Assembly (NCBI GenBank): GCA_949358305.1
Contig: OX442314.1
Location: forward strand, 58,537,369 to 58,601,368
Reading direction: 5' to 3'
Source: Strigamia acuminata
Lineage: Eukaryota > Arthropoda > Chilopoda > Geophilomorpha > Linotaeniidae
Length of the DNA: 64,000 bases
The translations under genes and the position numbers were made by a program. The notes under the pieces are model-generated. The model was given only the letters and a program-made list of their open reading frames with translations. It was not told the DNA's origin and did no database searches. Positions 42,024-51,189 of this stretch are shown one piece after another (positions within the stretch are counted from its first letter, which is position 1; each line of letters opens with the position of its first letter).

Positions 42024-43020
42024 CTATGTGATGTAGACACCGCAACTCTTAATACGTCACCATAGGGGTAGCTTCGTAAAAACAGCATCTGGATTCAACC
42101 ATTGCGTCACATTTCAGTGCTGGGATCAAGGGGCAAACCAAATTTTCATAATACTGTAGTAAGTGTGTTGGATGAATTGCGATTTAGAATTCTAGAATTT
42201 TGGGATTCTCTTTTACTGTAACAACAAGCAATAATAATCAGCACAAGCAAATTTTTCTGATACTTTGATGTCCATTGCAGTTTTGGTACTGATGTATTGA
42301 GCTACAGCTTCTGACTCTGTCATTCTATCATAGACTAATGATGGCATTTGTTGTGTACATCATTATTAGTAAGGTATCTATTTCACAACTATCAACAACA
42401 TTTTTTGAAAAATAATGAAAACTACGGTATCTTCTGTTTGGCGTTTGGCCAATTTCAGTTTTTATCTTTAAAGGCTTTCTTTACCAAAACTTTCTTGCCA
42501 TTCACTCTCAAACCATTGGTATTCCTTATAACTTCCTTAACACTATTTGCTGATTTATTTAAGCAACGCCTTGTTAAAAAAGTTGCGCACTTCACGATCT
42601 TGGACACTGCCTTTCAGCTTGGTTATGTAAGCCGTATCTTCTTGGGGCACCGAACTGTAGGTTGTTGCCATAAATAAACTTCTTGCTGGGAGATTGGCCA
42701 TTTGGTCGCAGCAAAGTGGAGTACGAAAATGAGGCGCGAAAGAACGGAAGTAATTTGCCTATACTCACATGACCTTACTCCCATTGGCCGAGTTACAATA
42801 TTAATATAAATATATATTAATATAATTATAATCACAAGTTGTAACTAAAACATTATAAATTACTGTATTAATGTTTTTAATTCAATATTTGCAAATTATA
42901 ATTTAAATTCAATGGAATTTGGTATTTTGGCCTCTGATATTATAATATCATGTGTAAATCGTTGTTGACACATATTAAAGCAATATATCTTTAATTAAAA
43001 CAACATAAATCAGTTTAATT
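42024..43020. other. Spacer, right flank of the Harbinger relic
   Basis: By position it should hold the upstream part of the Harbinger gene on the minus strand, but no convincing motif is seen. AT-rich. Confidence 0.5.
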
Positions 43021-43293
43021 ATGAATTTAGTCAATTTTACATACGGCATCGTCGCCTACCGTGTGTTCCGAAAGAATAGAAGCATTAACGAGGTAACCGT
43101 TTCTAAAAAACGCAAAAATAATAGATTAAAAAGTGAAATTTTACTTCAGTATGATCTGGCCGTTGAAATTGTTGCGTTCCTGCGAATCCCAATTGATTTT
43201 GTTAATACAGTAATATGTTTTGAAGAGAGGTCTCGATATTTAATCTGTGGAAAGCAGTTGAATGCCGCGACAGGGTCTTATATGGGCTGTTAA
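43021..43293 (+). CDS. Hypothetical 90-codon ORF
   Basis: ATG at 43021 and TAA at 43291. Basic in the middle (SKKRKNNRLKSE) with no known motif. The last codons overlap the presumed start of an LTR-like repeat. Could be chance. Confidence 0.2.
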   Translation: MNLVNFTYGIVAYRVFRKNRSINEVTVSKKRKNNRLKSEILLQYDLAVEIVAFLRIPIDFVNTVICFEERSRYLICGKQLNAATGSYMGC

Positions 43294-44226
43294 GTTGGTG
43301 TCTAGGAGAGTTAATAAAAACTAATTGTTTAAGTTAAAAAAGAATACACATATTTATTTCGGTAATTACACAAATTAAAAGAAAGTGAAAGAGTGAAAGG
43401 TTAAAATAAGATAACTTCGTCCGTATAGACTACTGTGTGCTCGTGGCAGCACGGGATTCCAACGGGCGGGAAATAACAATGCACAAAAGGCGCCCGATGG
43501 AAGCGCAAATCTTGTAGAATTCGAAGAACCGAATAGCTTCACGGAAAGGTCCGGCTAACAAGCCTGACCAGAAAATGGAAAATCTTGGGTCGAACCCTGA
43601 ATCACGGCCGGAAATTCCCGCTGAAGGAGATATTCGCAACTTCTCGTTGTTGTAATGGCGACGACGTCTTCTCTCTCAACTCGCACGTACGATGGCGGTG
43701 GCGGGAACTCCGGATGAAATCACGGTGGCTCCTGCGACGGTGATGGTTCACGGCGTGCGATTCCTCTTCTTCTCAACGGTAATGCGACGGCTGGTACACG
43801 CGACGCAAACGGGTGCTGGCTTTGCACGATGGGCAAAGAAAGCAGAGATCTTGAAACACACAAACGCTAACACGGTCAATACTAGCAAGTTTTGGCTTAG
43901 CAGTGACAGGTGTGTTGTTGGTTTCAGTGTGTATTCAAGAATGTGCCAAAATTATCAATTTAAGTTTGGCACACTTCAAATCTGCGCAGTAAATCTGCGC
44001 AATTAGCAATTAGTTTTGTGCAACAAAGGATTTGCTGCACCAAAACGGTTAATTAGCTGTTCATCCCGGCCAATTTGGGTGAAATGTGCTTGGGGAGTTT
44101 TCACCCCCCAGTCACATGACCGAGTTTGGTACACGCCAAACTATTGTGAAATCAAATGAAATACAGTTATTCTTTAAGTGGTGATTTTTATTTAATACAA
44201 ATTAAGAAATAAAGTGAGATCACCAC
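43263..44226 (+). repeat. Solo LTR-like sequence of the CGATCCGGG family, diverged
   Basis: Starts TGCCGCGACAGGGTC, has GTGTCTAGG about 40 bp in, contains ACGATGGCGG..GGTTCACGGCG blocks, and a GTGAAATGTGCTTGGGG, CAGTCACATGACC, ACGCCAAAC order that matches the minus strand of 55757-56500. It ends GATCACCACA like the solo LTR at 20536. It runs in the opposite orientation to the LTR at 55757-56659. No clear target duplication was found, so the exact ends are uncertain. Confidence 0.6.
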
Positions 44227-44408
44227 AGGTTACATGCTCCGTTATGTAACCCAACGTTGATGATGTGTAAAAACAAGAGCAAAACAAGGAAAACTTATTT
44301 CTGCTTTTTATTGAAATTTTTAACAAGATATGGAATTGAATTATTCTTATTTTAATCAATATACAGAAATAATTAAAGACAACAGTTGGATTAATTGAGT
44401 GTTCCCAT

Positions 44409-44759
44409 TCAGCAATCTAAAAAATGAGCCGCCATTAGTAAATCGAGAAGAATTTCTGGTTCTACATTGAATGAAGGCACTTCCAGCGGGCTTTCCCCGT
44501 ATTGGCCTTTATAAACCAAAAATTCGCACATCTTTTTAAGCACGATGCTTGAAATTGCACACAATTGCACTTTATTTATCTCATCCTCGGTGCACTCGCC
44601 CGGCCCGATGAGCATCGCTGCGATGGTTTTCGACAGATTTGCATGTTTGCGCAGAATTATAAATTCCGTTCCGTCAGAAGAAACGAATTTCACGCACAGA
44701 GACTGTGGTCCTTTGCAGTCGCAATCTCCATAAACCTTCTCAACTTTACAATCAGTCAT
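44409..44759 (-). CDS. ELOC: Elongin C, intronless and intact
   Basis: 117 codons from ATG 44759 (an upstream in-frame ATG at 44768 is possible) to TGA at 44409. It reads VKFVSSDGTEFIILRKHANL, AAMLIGPGE and PEILLDLLMAAHFLDC, the BTB/POZ-like fold of elongin C including its invariant FLDC end and nearly the usual length of about 112. Elongin C pairs with elongin B to link SOCS/VHL-box proteins to cullin-2/5 ligases and is also part of the elongin elongation factor. It is diverged but has no stop or gap. AATAAA on the minus strand at 44312-44307 follows about 100 bases after the stop. Absence of introns in repeat-dense DNA suggests a retrocopy; whether it is the only gene in the genome is unknown. 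Confidence 0.93.
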   Translation of the reverse strand: MTDCKVEKVYGDCDCKGPQSLCVKFVSSDGTEFIILRKHANLSKTIAAMLIGPGECTEDEINKVQLCAISSIVLKKMCEFLVYKGQYGESPLEVPSFNVEPEILLDLLMAAHFLDC

Positions 44760-45045
44760 GGTAATCACAAATCTGCTTAATTTATCAAATTTCTATTCAA
44801 CGACTTTATTGCGTCTCCAGAAATCAGTAAGTGGTTAAACCTTGCCATAACTTCGGTTAAATAATTCGTCTTCAGAATATGTCCTACGTGCGTTACCTAA
44901 CGTAATCACTACGTTATTGTTTTAGGATTTACTAACGTCGGTATAACGTAAGCAATAGTACTGCACTGCACGGAGCTGGTGTGTTTTTACGTACAGTTGA
45001 CACCTAAATAGTCATAAACCCCCTATCTGGGGGGAAATTGTGAAT

Positions 45046-45163
45046 TACTGTACTGTCTCGAATAAACGCCGGGCGTTTATTAATTTTCCCGACCCGAGCC
45101 CCGGCGTTTGATCGAGCCCCAGCGCTTATTTACGCTCGGCGTTTATACGAGGCAGTACGGTAG
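45046..45163. mobile_element. Short palindromic MITE with TA flanks
   Basis: CTGTACTGTCTCGAATAAAC at 45047 and its near reverse complement at the right end (GTTTATACGAGGCAGTACGG) form about 26-bp TIRs with about three mismatches, flanked by TA on both sides. Total about 115 bp and no coding capacity. It fits a mariner-derived MITE. Confidence 0.7.
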
Positions 45164-45223
45164 ACGGTTTTACAACCGTCCACATCTGCTGTGGCAAACA
45201 TGAGAGTCAATTAACTGTCTGTC

Positions 45224-45481
45224 TGTTGCGATCCGGGTCTTTATCCACGAAATACTTACCTTTTCTACTAGATAAACCACAATTGAGATGCCGTTTACAG
45301 GCCTTAAACTCGGTTGCTTGTAAAATGTGTCTAGGGGTGATTTTTATGAAAAGATAACTCAAGTTTGGTTGAATAAAAATAACACGAATGAACTTTATTC
45401 GGATTTTTACAATATAATGTATATGAAATATAAAAAAGGGAGAATTAATTAGTGAAATTAATAAATGAAATGAGAAACTAT
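45224..45481 (+). repeat. LTR of the CGATCCGGG family, plus orientation, first part
   Basis: Starts TGTTGCGATCCGGGTC and carries GTGTCTAGGGGTGATTTT about 110 bp in, as in the solo LTR at 19472 and on the minus strand at 56659. It is interrupted at 45481 by the element 45482-50948 and resumes at 50949. Confidence 0.75.
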
Positions 45482-45734
45482 TGTAAACTATCCCAAACTT
45501 GGGATCAGCTGACCCGAAATTACCAAGACACAACTACAAGCTCTAGTTAACTTCAAGTGATTTTATTAACAAAACAAACTGATTAAATATGAGACTGGTC
45601 AGCCCTGATTGGCTGACCACAAGGAACAGCCCCCAATTGGCTGTCTACCCCCAAAACGTCTAGCGGACATATTCGCGTATGTCCGCCCGCCCTCTGGCGA
45701 CCGTTGTCGCCTGTCGAAACCCCAAAACTCCACA
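45482..45734 (-). repeat. 3' LTR of the minus-strand gypsy element
   Basis: On the minus strand TGTGGAGTTTTGGGG..GTTTACA, 253 bp. AATAAA on the minus strand at 45567-45562. The pol stop lies only about 13 bases before it. Confidence 0.95.
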
Positions 45735-45747
45735 CTCGGTCATCCGA

Positions 45748-47535
45748 CTAAATGTCCGCGCCCCCGCCGACACCTGTTAACTCGTCTTCGGCTCCCGATG
45801 CTGCGTCGTCCTCGAATGTCCACTTCTTCATCTGGTCGATTGGTGCGGTTGTTTTGTATCGAGGCGGGTTTTCAAGACTCGTAACCTCGTACACCGTGCT
45901 CGAAATCCGCCGACTTACTCGCAAAGGTCCCCGGTACAGATTACTGAGTTTTCCCGCTTTGCCTTGTATTGCGATCGCTTTCCTTCGTACGACGACCACA
46001 TCTCCGACCTCGTATGTCCGACTTGGTGCTCGATGTCTATCGAACGCCTTTTTCTGCTTGATCTGGTTTTCTGTAAGTGTTTCGTACGCTTCGTTCCTTA
46101 CGTCCTCGATTTCCGTCTCGTTTTCATCGTTTTCCTCGACTACTATCGCTGCTAATCTTGGCTCGATGATCGTCCTCGGCTGGAATCCATACAACACCTC
46201 CAATGGTGTTTTCTTGGTCGATTGGTTGATTCTTGAGTTGATCGCGATTTCAACCTTGTCAATCCCTTTGCTCCAATCGCTCCCGTCGTCTTTCGTCGTT
46301 TGGCTCGCCAACATTGGAACTATCGTTCGGTTCATCCTTTCCACTTGTCCGTTCGCTCTCGGATTTTCCGTCGAAGTCAGCACGTGTCGAATCTCGAGTT
46401 CCGTGCACATCTCTGCAAATAATGCGTTGGTGAACGCAGTTCCTCGATCTGTAATAATCCGCGTCGGGATCCACATTCGTGCACACAGCTTCCGAATCTC
46501 TTTGCACGTAGTCGTTGCGTTCGTTGATTTCACCGGCATCAGAAAGACTAATTTCGAAAAATTGCATACCGCCACCAGAATGTGTCGATATCCAATGCCG
46601 CTCTTCGAAAAGGGGCCCACATGATCCAGGTGAACAGTGTGGAATGGCACCCTTTGTCTCTCGATAATGTTTAACTCGCCGGCCCGTTTTCCTCCTGGTT
46701 CCTTCCTCATCAAACACTCGACACACGTTCCTACGGCTGCTTTTACGTAACTTCGCATCCTGGGGAACCAAAACCTCTTCCGAATCGCCTCAATCGTTGC
46801 GTCGACTCCTGGATGCGCGTGTCCAATATGTACTTCGTTCGTGATCTGTCTCCGCATCATCTTGGGCAAATACAATACATCCCTTCGCCGTCCATTTGCC
46901 GTCAATTCGAAATAAACGTGTCCCTTCTTGATTTTGTATCCCCGACTCTTGTGCTGCATTCGTTCGTCCAATGAACTTTTATCTTCTACCGACAGCGCGT
47001 CCTTCAACTCTTTACACTCGGGATCGCTTTCCTGCGCGGCCACGAGCCAGTCGCCTTCTGTAAATTTAATTTGGTTAACTTTGAACCGTCGTTCCATCTC
47101 CGTTTCCTCGCCGCTTGCTGGTTCCGCGTTCCTACTCAGGGCGTCGACGTGGCCCATGAGTAATCCTGGTCGATGTATTGCTTTGAAATTATATTCCGAA
47201 AGCGCCAACACCCATCTCCCGATTCGTGGCGTCAACTCCCGTTTCTTCAATCCGTACCGTACCGCCTCGCAATCTGTCACCACCGTAAACTCTGAGCCGT
47301 ACAAATACATCCGAAATTTCAATACTGCCCAAACTACCGCCATCAACTCGAGCTCCGTTGAATGATATCGCTTCTCGCATTCGGTCGTCGTTCTACTCGC
47401 GTAGATAATCGGGTGCAGATCGTTTCCTTCGCCTCGCTGCATCAACACTGCTCCGATCCCGTCTTGTGATGCGTCCGTATGCACCTCGCACGGTCGTGTG
47501 TTATCGTAGATCTTCAACACGGGCTCCGCAATCAA
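45748..47535 (-). CDS. gypsy pol 3' half: RNase H and integrase
   Basis: 595 codons. RNase H: VHTDASQDGIGAVLMQRGE, STELELMAVVWAVLKF, TDCEAVRYGL. Integrase finger: HIGHAHPGVDATIEAIRKRF, CVECLMRKE. Core: VHLDHVGPF, ITDRGTAF (Asp), NPRANGQVERMNR (Glu). The C-terminal part has YEVGDVVVVRRK, LYRGPLRV and PIDQMKKW. It ends TAG just before the LTR. It is in the -1 frame relative to the upstream ORF. The join near 47540 (CAGGGTTAA) is not a standard slippery site, so a single-base loss is the simpler reading. The homologous C-terminus occurs again at 10.4-10.9 kb. Confidence 0.9.
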   Translation of the reverse strand: MIAEPVLKIYDNTRPCEVHTDASQDGIGAVLMQRGEGNDLHPIIYASRTTTECEKRYHSTELELMAVVWAVLKFRMYLYGSEFTVVTDCEAVRYGLKKRELTPRIGRWVLALSEYNFKAIHRPGLLMGHVDALSRNAEPASGEETEMERRFKVNQIKFTEGDWLVAAQESDPECKELKDALSVEDKSSLDERMQHKSRGYKIKKGHVYFELTANGRRRDVLYLPKMMRRQITNEVHIGHAHPGVDATIEAIRKRFWFPRMRSYVKAAVGTCVECLMRKEPGGKRAGELNIIERQRVPFHTVHLDHVGPFSKSGIGYRHILVAVCNFSKLVFLMPVKSTNATTTCKEIRKLCARMWIPTRIITDRGTAFTNALFAEMCTELEIRHVLTSTENPRANGQVERMNRTIVPMLASQTTKDDGSDWSKGIDKVEIAINSRINQSTKKTPLEVLYGFQPRTIIEPRLAAIVVEENDENETEIEDVRNEAYETLTENQIKQKKAFDRHRAPSRTYEVGDVVVVRRKAIAIQGKAGKLSNLYRGPLRVSRRISSTVYEVTSLENPPRYKTTAPIDQMKKWTFEDDAASGAEDELTGVGGGADI

Positions 47536-47543
47536 TTCTTCAA

Positions 47544-50495
47544 TTAACCCTGAAACGCCGCTTCACACTCAGTCGTCCACACAAACGTTTCGTTCTTGCG
47601 AGTTAATTTCGTCAGTGCTCTCGTTTTTGTCGCGTATCCTGCGATAAATCGTCGGAAATACCCACATAATCCCAAAAAGCTTCTTACGCCTCGTATGTCT
47701 TTTGGCCTCGCAAATTTCTTGATCGCGCTTGTTTTCTCGAATCCTGGTCGTAGGCCGTCTTTCGTCAGTCGTAGCCCGAGAAACTGTACTTCTTCGCAGA
47801 GGAAGTGGCACTTGCTCAATTTCAATGTGAGCTTCGATCTTCTCACCTCGATTAAGATCTTTCGCATCTTCTCGATTAACTCCGCGTTCGTTTTCGCACC
47901 CGATAGAAGATCGTCCATATATCTGCGCAGTACTTCGTATGGCAAATGTCCGAACGCCAACTCCATCACTCGATTGAAAACAAACGGCGCGTTTATCAAC
48001 CCAAACGGCATCCGTACAAACTGGTATTTGCCGTTCATTGTCGAAAATGCTGTCTTCTCCTGCGCTTCGGCCGTCAATTCGATCTGGTAGTAACCCGACG
48101 CCAAATCGAACACTAGGAAGACTCGCCATTCGTGCGTCCCGTCGAGTAACTCATCCATCCTGGGGCACGGAAAGTGTTCCTTCACCGTTATTTCGTTGAG
48201 CGACCTGAAATCAATACAAATTCTCCATTCGCCAGTTTTCTTGCGCACCATCACGATCGGACTGTTGAATGGACTCTTTGATCGCGTCACGAATCCTGCT
48301 CCTTCCAACTCGGCGACCATTTTGTCGATTTCTTTCTGTTGCGCCGCCGAATACTGGTATCGCCGCAAATTCGTTGGTCTTGTCGTTGTAACTTCGATTT
48401 CCATCTTGAGATCTGGGAAACATCCGACCTCCTCCAAACTCGTAGCGAAGCAGTCTCGAAATTCGTCGTTGATCATCGTCAGTACAATCTCCGTCTCTTC
48501 TGGTGTCACCGATTTGCCCAAATTAATTTCGTCGGCCGTTATTCGCATCCTCGGACTCGCCTCGGTCGTCGCGACTTTCTTGACTTGTACTTGGTGCAAC
48601 GACGGTTCTTCTTCGGTGATTTCAACGTGTCCAAGCTTTCGACCTCGTGTGACTCGTACTTCTTCCGGTCCATCGTTGATTATTGGCATTATTGCCCGCT
48701 CGTTCTTTACTTCGATCAAACCTTCTGGTACTTCTAATCGATCCGTCACCGCGCGTTCGTTTTCTACGTAAAACAACCCGTCTGATTGATTCTTCGCTCG
48801 TACCGTCACCAAACTTATCGAGTGGGCTGGCACCACTTTGTTCTCGTCGATCACGAGCGCTCGCGGCTTTGCTGCAGTGATTTTCGGCTCGATTCTGGCA
48901 ATTCCTGCTTCGTCTTGCATCCCTTCCCTCGGTCTGAACGTTACGTATCCTCCATCGGACTGCATCGTGATCGTTGGGTGTTTCAAGAATGGCTTCCCTA
49001 TCCAGACTTCCGTCGGCATCCTGGCGTCGTCGACCACGTAGAACTCGACATCCGCCAATTTCACGTTTGCGCTTTCCACATCACATCTCGTTCGCCCGCG
49101 GTAGCGACTTGCGTCTTGATTAAATCCTTCGATCACGAATTCGTAGTTCGGCTCCTCGATTTTCGTACGTTTCGCAAACGTCTTACTAATTAGACACACG
49201 GCGCTTTGTGTATCGATTCCCGCGCTGCATTTCTTTCCATCGACCCACATCATGGTCTCGAATTCTGGCTGCATCTCCTCGGCTTCGATCTTGTAAATCT
49301 TCTTCGTCTTAACGTCCAACTTGTCCTTCGATGGCTGCTTCCGCTCTTTCTTCGGCTCCGGACATGTGTTTGCCATATGCCCGAAACCGTTGCAGTTGAA
49401 ACATTTCACTCCGTTTGGACACGCGTTCGCCAAATGTCCCGACTCGTGGCACTTAAAACACTTCATCTCGTTTGGACAATCCGCTTTTTGATGTCCCTTC
49501 TCGCCACACTTGTAACACTTCGGTCCTGCGTCGAATCCTCTTCCGCTCGGCTTCGCTGCAATCGTCGTCTTTCCCTTCGTTTCGAACAGCGCGCTTTTTA
49601 TTCGAGCTTCGACGTCCCGCATCGTCCGAACTATCTCGCTGATGTGTTGGTACTGTAGAAAATACATTGGCGCTACTGCTGACTTAATTTTTAGCCCGTC
49701 CAACAAATAGTTTTTCGCATCTCTGATCGACATTCCCAATTTTTCACACGTTGCCCACTTCCGTCGCAAATAGGTCTCGGCCGTCTCGTCGTTCTTCTGC
49801 GGCGCTCGAATCAATTTTTCCTTCTCTTCGTATGTCAATTCTTCGTCTGGGAAATTCTTTTCTAACTCGGCCGCCCATTCGTCGAACTTCCGTATCGTCG
49901 CGCCCGAATTGTCGTGCCACACCTTCGCTGGTCCTTCCAACGCTGCCGCCGCCGTCGTCACTTTGGTCGTATTCGTCCAGTTGTACTCCTTGGCGTATTC
50001 GTTGACGCTTTCTAACCACCGTGTCGTCGTGCGCAGCTCGTTCTGATCTCCCGAAAATCGTGGTAGTTTCGGCGCATTCTTCACTTCTTTCTTCTCTTTC
50101 GGCGCCTCTGGTTTCGTCTGCATCGCTAGCATCGTCGCCATCATTTGCTTCATCATCTCTTGTACTTGATCCGCACTAAATCCGCCGTTCATCATCGCTT
50201 GTACCGGTGGGTTTTCTTCTATCTCCGGATCGTTGTTTTCTACTTTCTCTTCGTTTTTCTCATCGTCTTTCTCTTCTTCGTCTTCGTCGTCGCTTCCTAC
50301 TTCTTCTACGATTCCCGCCTCCGTACGCATCGCGCGCCATAACTGTGCCACCATGTCCGTTTTCAACTTTTGTGGCACAATTTTACGCTCCCGTAACAGT
50401 GGTCTAATCTCCCGGGTCCTCAACACGTCTAATTCTTCGTACGTTGGAATCTCTTTACGTTGGATTTTTGCTAATACTGCTTCCGCGTCGGCCAT
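47544..50495 (-). CDS. gypsy gag, protease and reverse transcriptase
   Basis: 983 codons from ATG 50495. The N-terminal region is helical and Asp/Glu-rich. Capsid carries FSGDQNELRTTTRWLESVNE and WHDNSGATIRKFDEWAAELE. Three CCHC knuckles follow in a row (CYKCGEKGHQKADC, CFKCHESGHLANAC, CFNCNGFGHMANTC). The protease segment reads AGIDTQSAVCLIS, where D-T/S-G is expected; the codons are GAT ACA CAA. RT has FDLASGYYQIEL, MPFGLINAPFVFN and YMDD, while most gypsy elements have YLDD or YIDD. Gag and pol are one frame with no frameshift. It ends in a TAA at the RT-RNase H junction caused by a one-base deletion. Confidence 0.9.
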   Translation of the reverse strand: MADAEAVLAKIQRKEIPTYEELDVLRTREIRPLLRERKIVPQKLKTDMVAQLWRAMRTEAGIVEEVGSDDEDEEEKDDEKNEEKVENNDPEIEENPPVQAMMNGGFSADQVQEMMKQMMATMLAMQTKPEAPKEKKEVKNAPKLPRFSGDQNELRTTTRWLESVNEYAKEYNWTNTTKVTTAAAALEGPAKVWHDNSGATIRKFDEWAAELEKNFPDEELTYEEKEKLIRAPQKNDETAETYLRRKWATCEKLGMSIRDAKNYLLDGLKIKSAVAPMYFLQYQHISEIVRTMRDVEARIKSALFETKGKTTIAAKPSGRGFDAGPKCYKCGEKGHQKADCPNEMKCFKCHESGHLANACPNGVKCFNCNGFGHMANTCPEPKKERKQPSKDKLDVKTKKIYKIEAEEMQPEFETMMWVDGKKCSAGIDTQSAVCLISKTFAKRTKIEEPNYEFVIEGFNQDASRYRGRTRCDVESANVKLADVEFYVVDDARMPTEVWIGKPFLKHPTITMQSDGGYVTFRPREGMQDEAGIARIEPKITAAKPRALVIDENKVVPAHSISLVTVRAKNQSDGLFYVENERAVTDRLEVPEGLIEVKNERAIMPIINDGPEEVRVTRGRKLGHVEITEEEPSLHQVQVKKVATTEASPRMRITADEINLGKSVTPEETEIVLTMINDEFRDCFATSLEEVGCFPDLKMEIEVTTTRPTNLRRYQYSAAQQKEIDKMVAELEGAGFVTRSKSPFNSPIVMVRKKTGEWRICIDFRSLNEITVKEHFPCPRMDELLDGTHEWRVFLVFDLASGYYQIELTAEAQEKTAFSTMNGKYQFVRMPFGLINAPFVFNRVMELAFGHLPYEVLRRYMDDLLSGAKTNAELIEKMRKILIEVRRSKLTLKLSKCHFLCEEVQFLGLRLTKDGLRPGFEKTSAIKKFARPKDIRGVRSFLGLCGYFRRFIAGYATKTRALTKLTRKNETFVWTTECEAAFQG

Positions 50496-50682
50496 CTCTC
50501 GTTCGAAGTTCGGCTAACCTTCGTAGCAGGTGTTTATTCGGCGAATCGTCTCTCGTTTCCCGAACCGTCCACGCGCTATTTGTTACCCCGACTTTCGTTC
50601 CCGTCGCCAAAAACAGTCGTCGCCTCTTACTTTCTTTACTTTATCGTCTACTTTATCATCTATCGTCGCATCGAATCCTTCT

Positions 50683-50695
50683 ATCCCACTTCTGA
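50683..50695 (-). promoter_or_regulatory. Probable primer-binding site, leucine-tRNA type, offset
   Basis: On the minus strand TCAGAAGTGGGAT starts directly at the LTR end. It is complementary to the acceptor/T-arm end of eukaryotic leucine tRNAs (ATCCCACTTCTGA-CACCA) but lacks the TGGTG that would pair with the last five tRNA bases. Confidence 0.5.
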
Positions 50696-50948
50696 TGTAA
50701 ACTATCCCAAACTTGGGATCAGCTGACCCGAAATTACCAAGACACAACTACAAGCTCTAGTTAACTTCAAGTGATTTTATTAACAAAACAAACTGATTAA
50801 ATATGAGACTGGTCAGCCCTGATTGGCTGACCACAAGGAACAGCCCCCAATTGGCTGTCTACCCCCAAAACGTCTAGCGGACATATTCGCGTATGTCCGC
50901 CCGCCCTCTGGCGACCGTTGTCGCCTGTCGAAACCCCAAAACTCCACA
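50696..50948 (-). repeat. 5' LTR of the minus-strand gypsy element
   Basis: Identical to 45482-45734 over 253 bp by direct comparison. Confidence 0.95.
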
Positions 50949-51110
50949 CTAGAGTGGAAACAGGAATTTTCTTTGTTCGCACGGAACAAAGAAATGCGCT
51001 AACAATAACGGTTAGTTGTTGAGCGCGAAAAGTTGGCGCGCAACAAACACCTAATAATTGCTCTCGTTCGTACGATGGTTCACGGCGGGCAATATCACTC
51101 AAGCAAATTT
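50949..51110 (+). repeat. LTR of the CGATCCGGG family, continuation, truncated
   Basis: Continues the LTR begun at 45224 after the nested element. It carries CGTTCGTACGATGGTTCACG, a block also in the related LTRs at 43.7 kb and (minus) 56.3 kb. It breaks off near 51110 and meets the integrase end of the element below, which reads on the other strand. Confidence 0.6.
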
Positions 51111-51189
51111 GTGAGAGTTACGGTTGCACTTAACTCAGCGGTCCTCGATCAATCCTAACTTTTATAGAAGTTGGCCTGACGGTGAGGTA

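Larger units (their letters stand above)
45482..50948 (-). mobile_element. Ty3/gypsy element, very young, one frameshift
   Basis: Its 253-bp LTRs (45482-45734, 50696-50948) appear identical at every base. One gag-pol frame on the minus strand is split only by a one-base deletion at about 47536-47545. It has three zinc knuckles and an atypical protease motif. Flanks are CTAT (45478-45481) and CTAG (50949-50952), a possible 4-bp duplication with one change. It is inserted in an LTR of another gypsy family. Confidence 0.93.

Noticed and set aside
47189-50517. Many plus-strand ORFs opposite the minus-strand gypsy gag-pol
   Set aside because: Shadow frames of a long coding region with biased codon use; none has a motif of its own.
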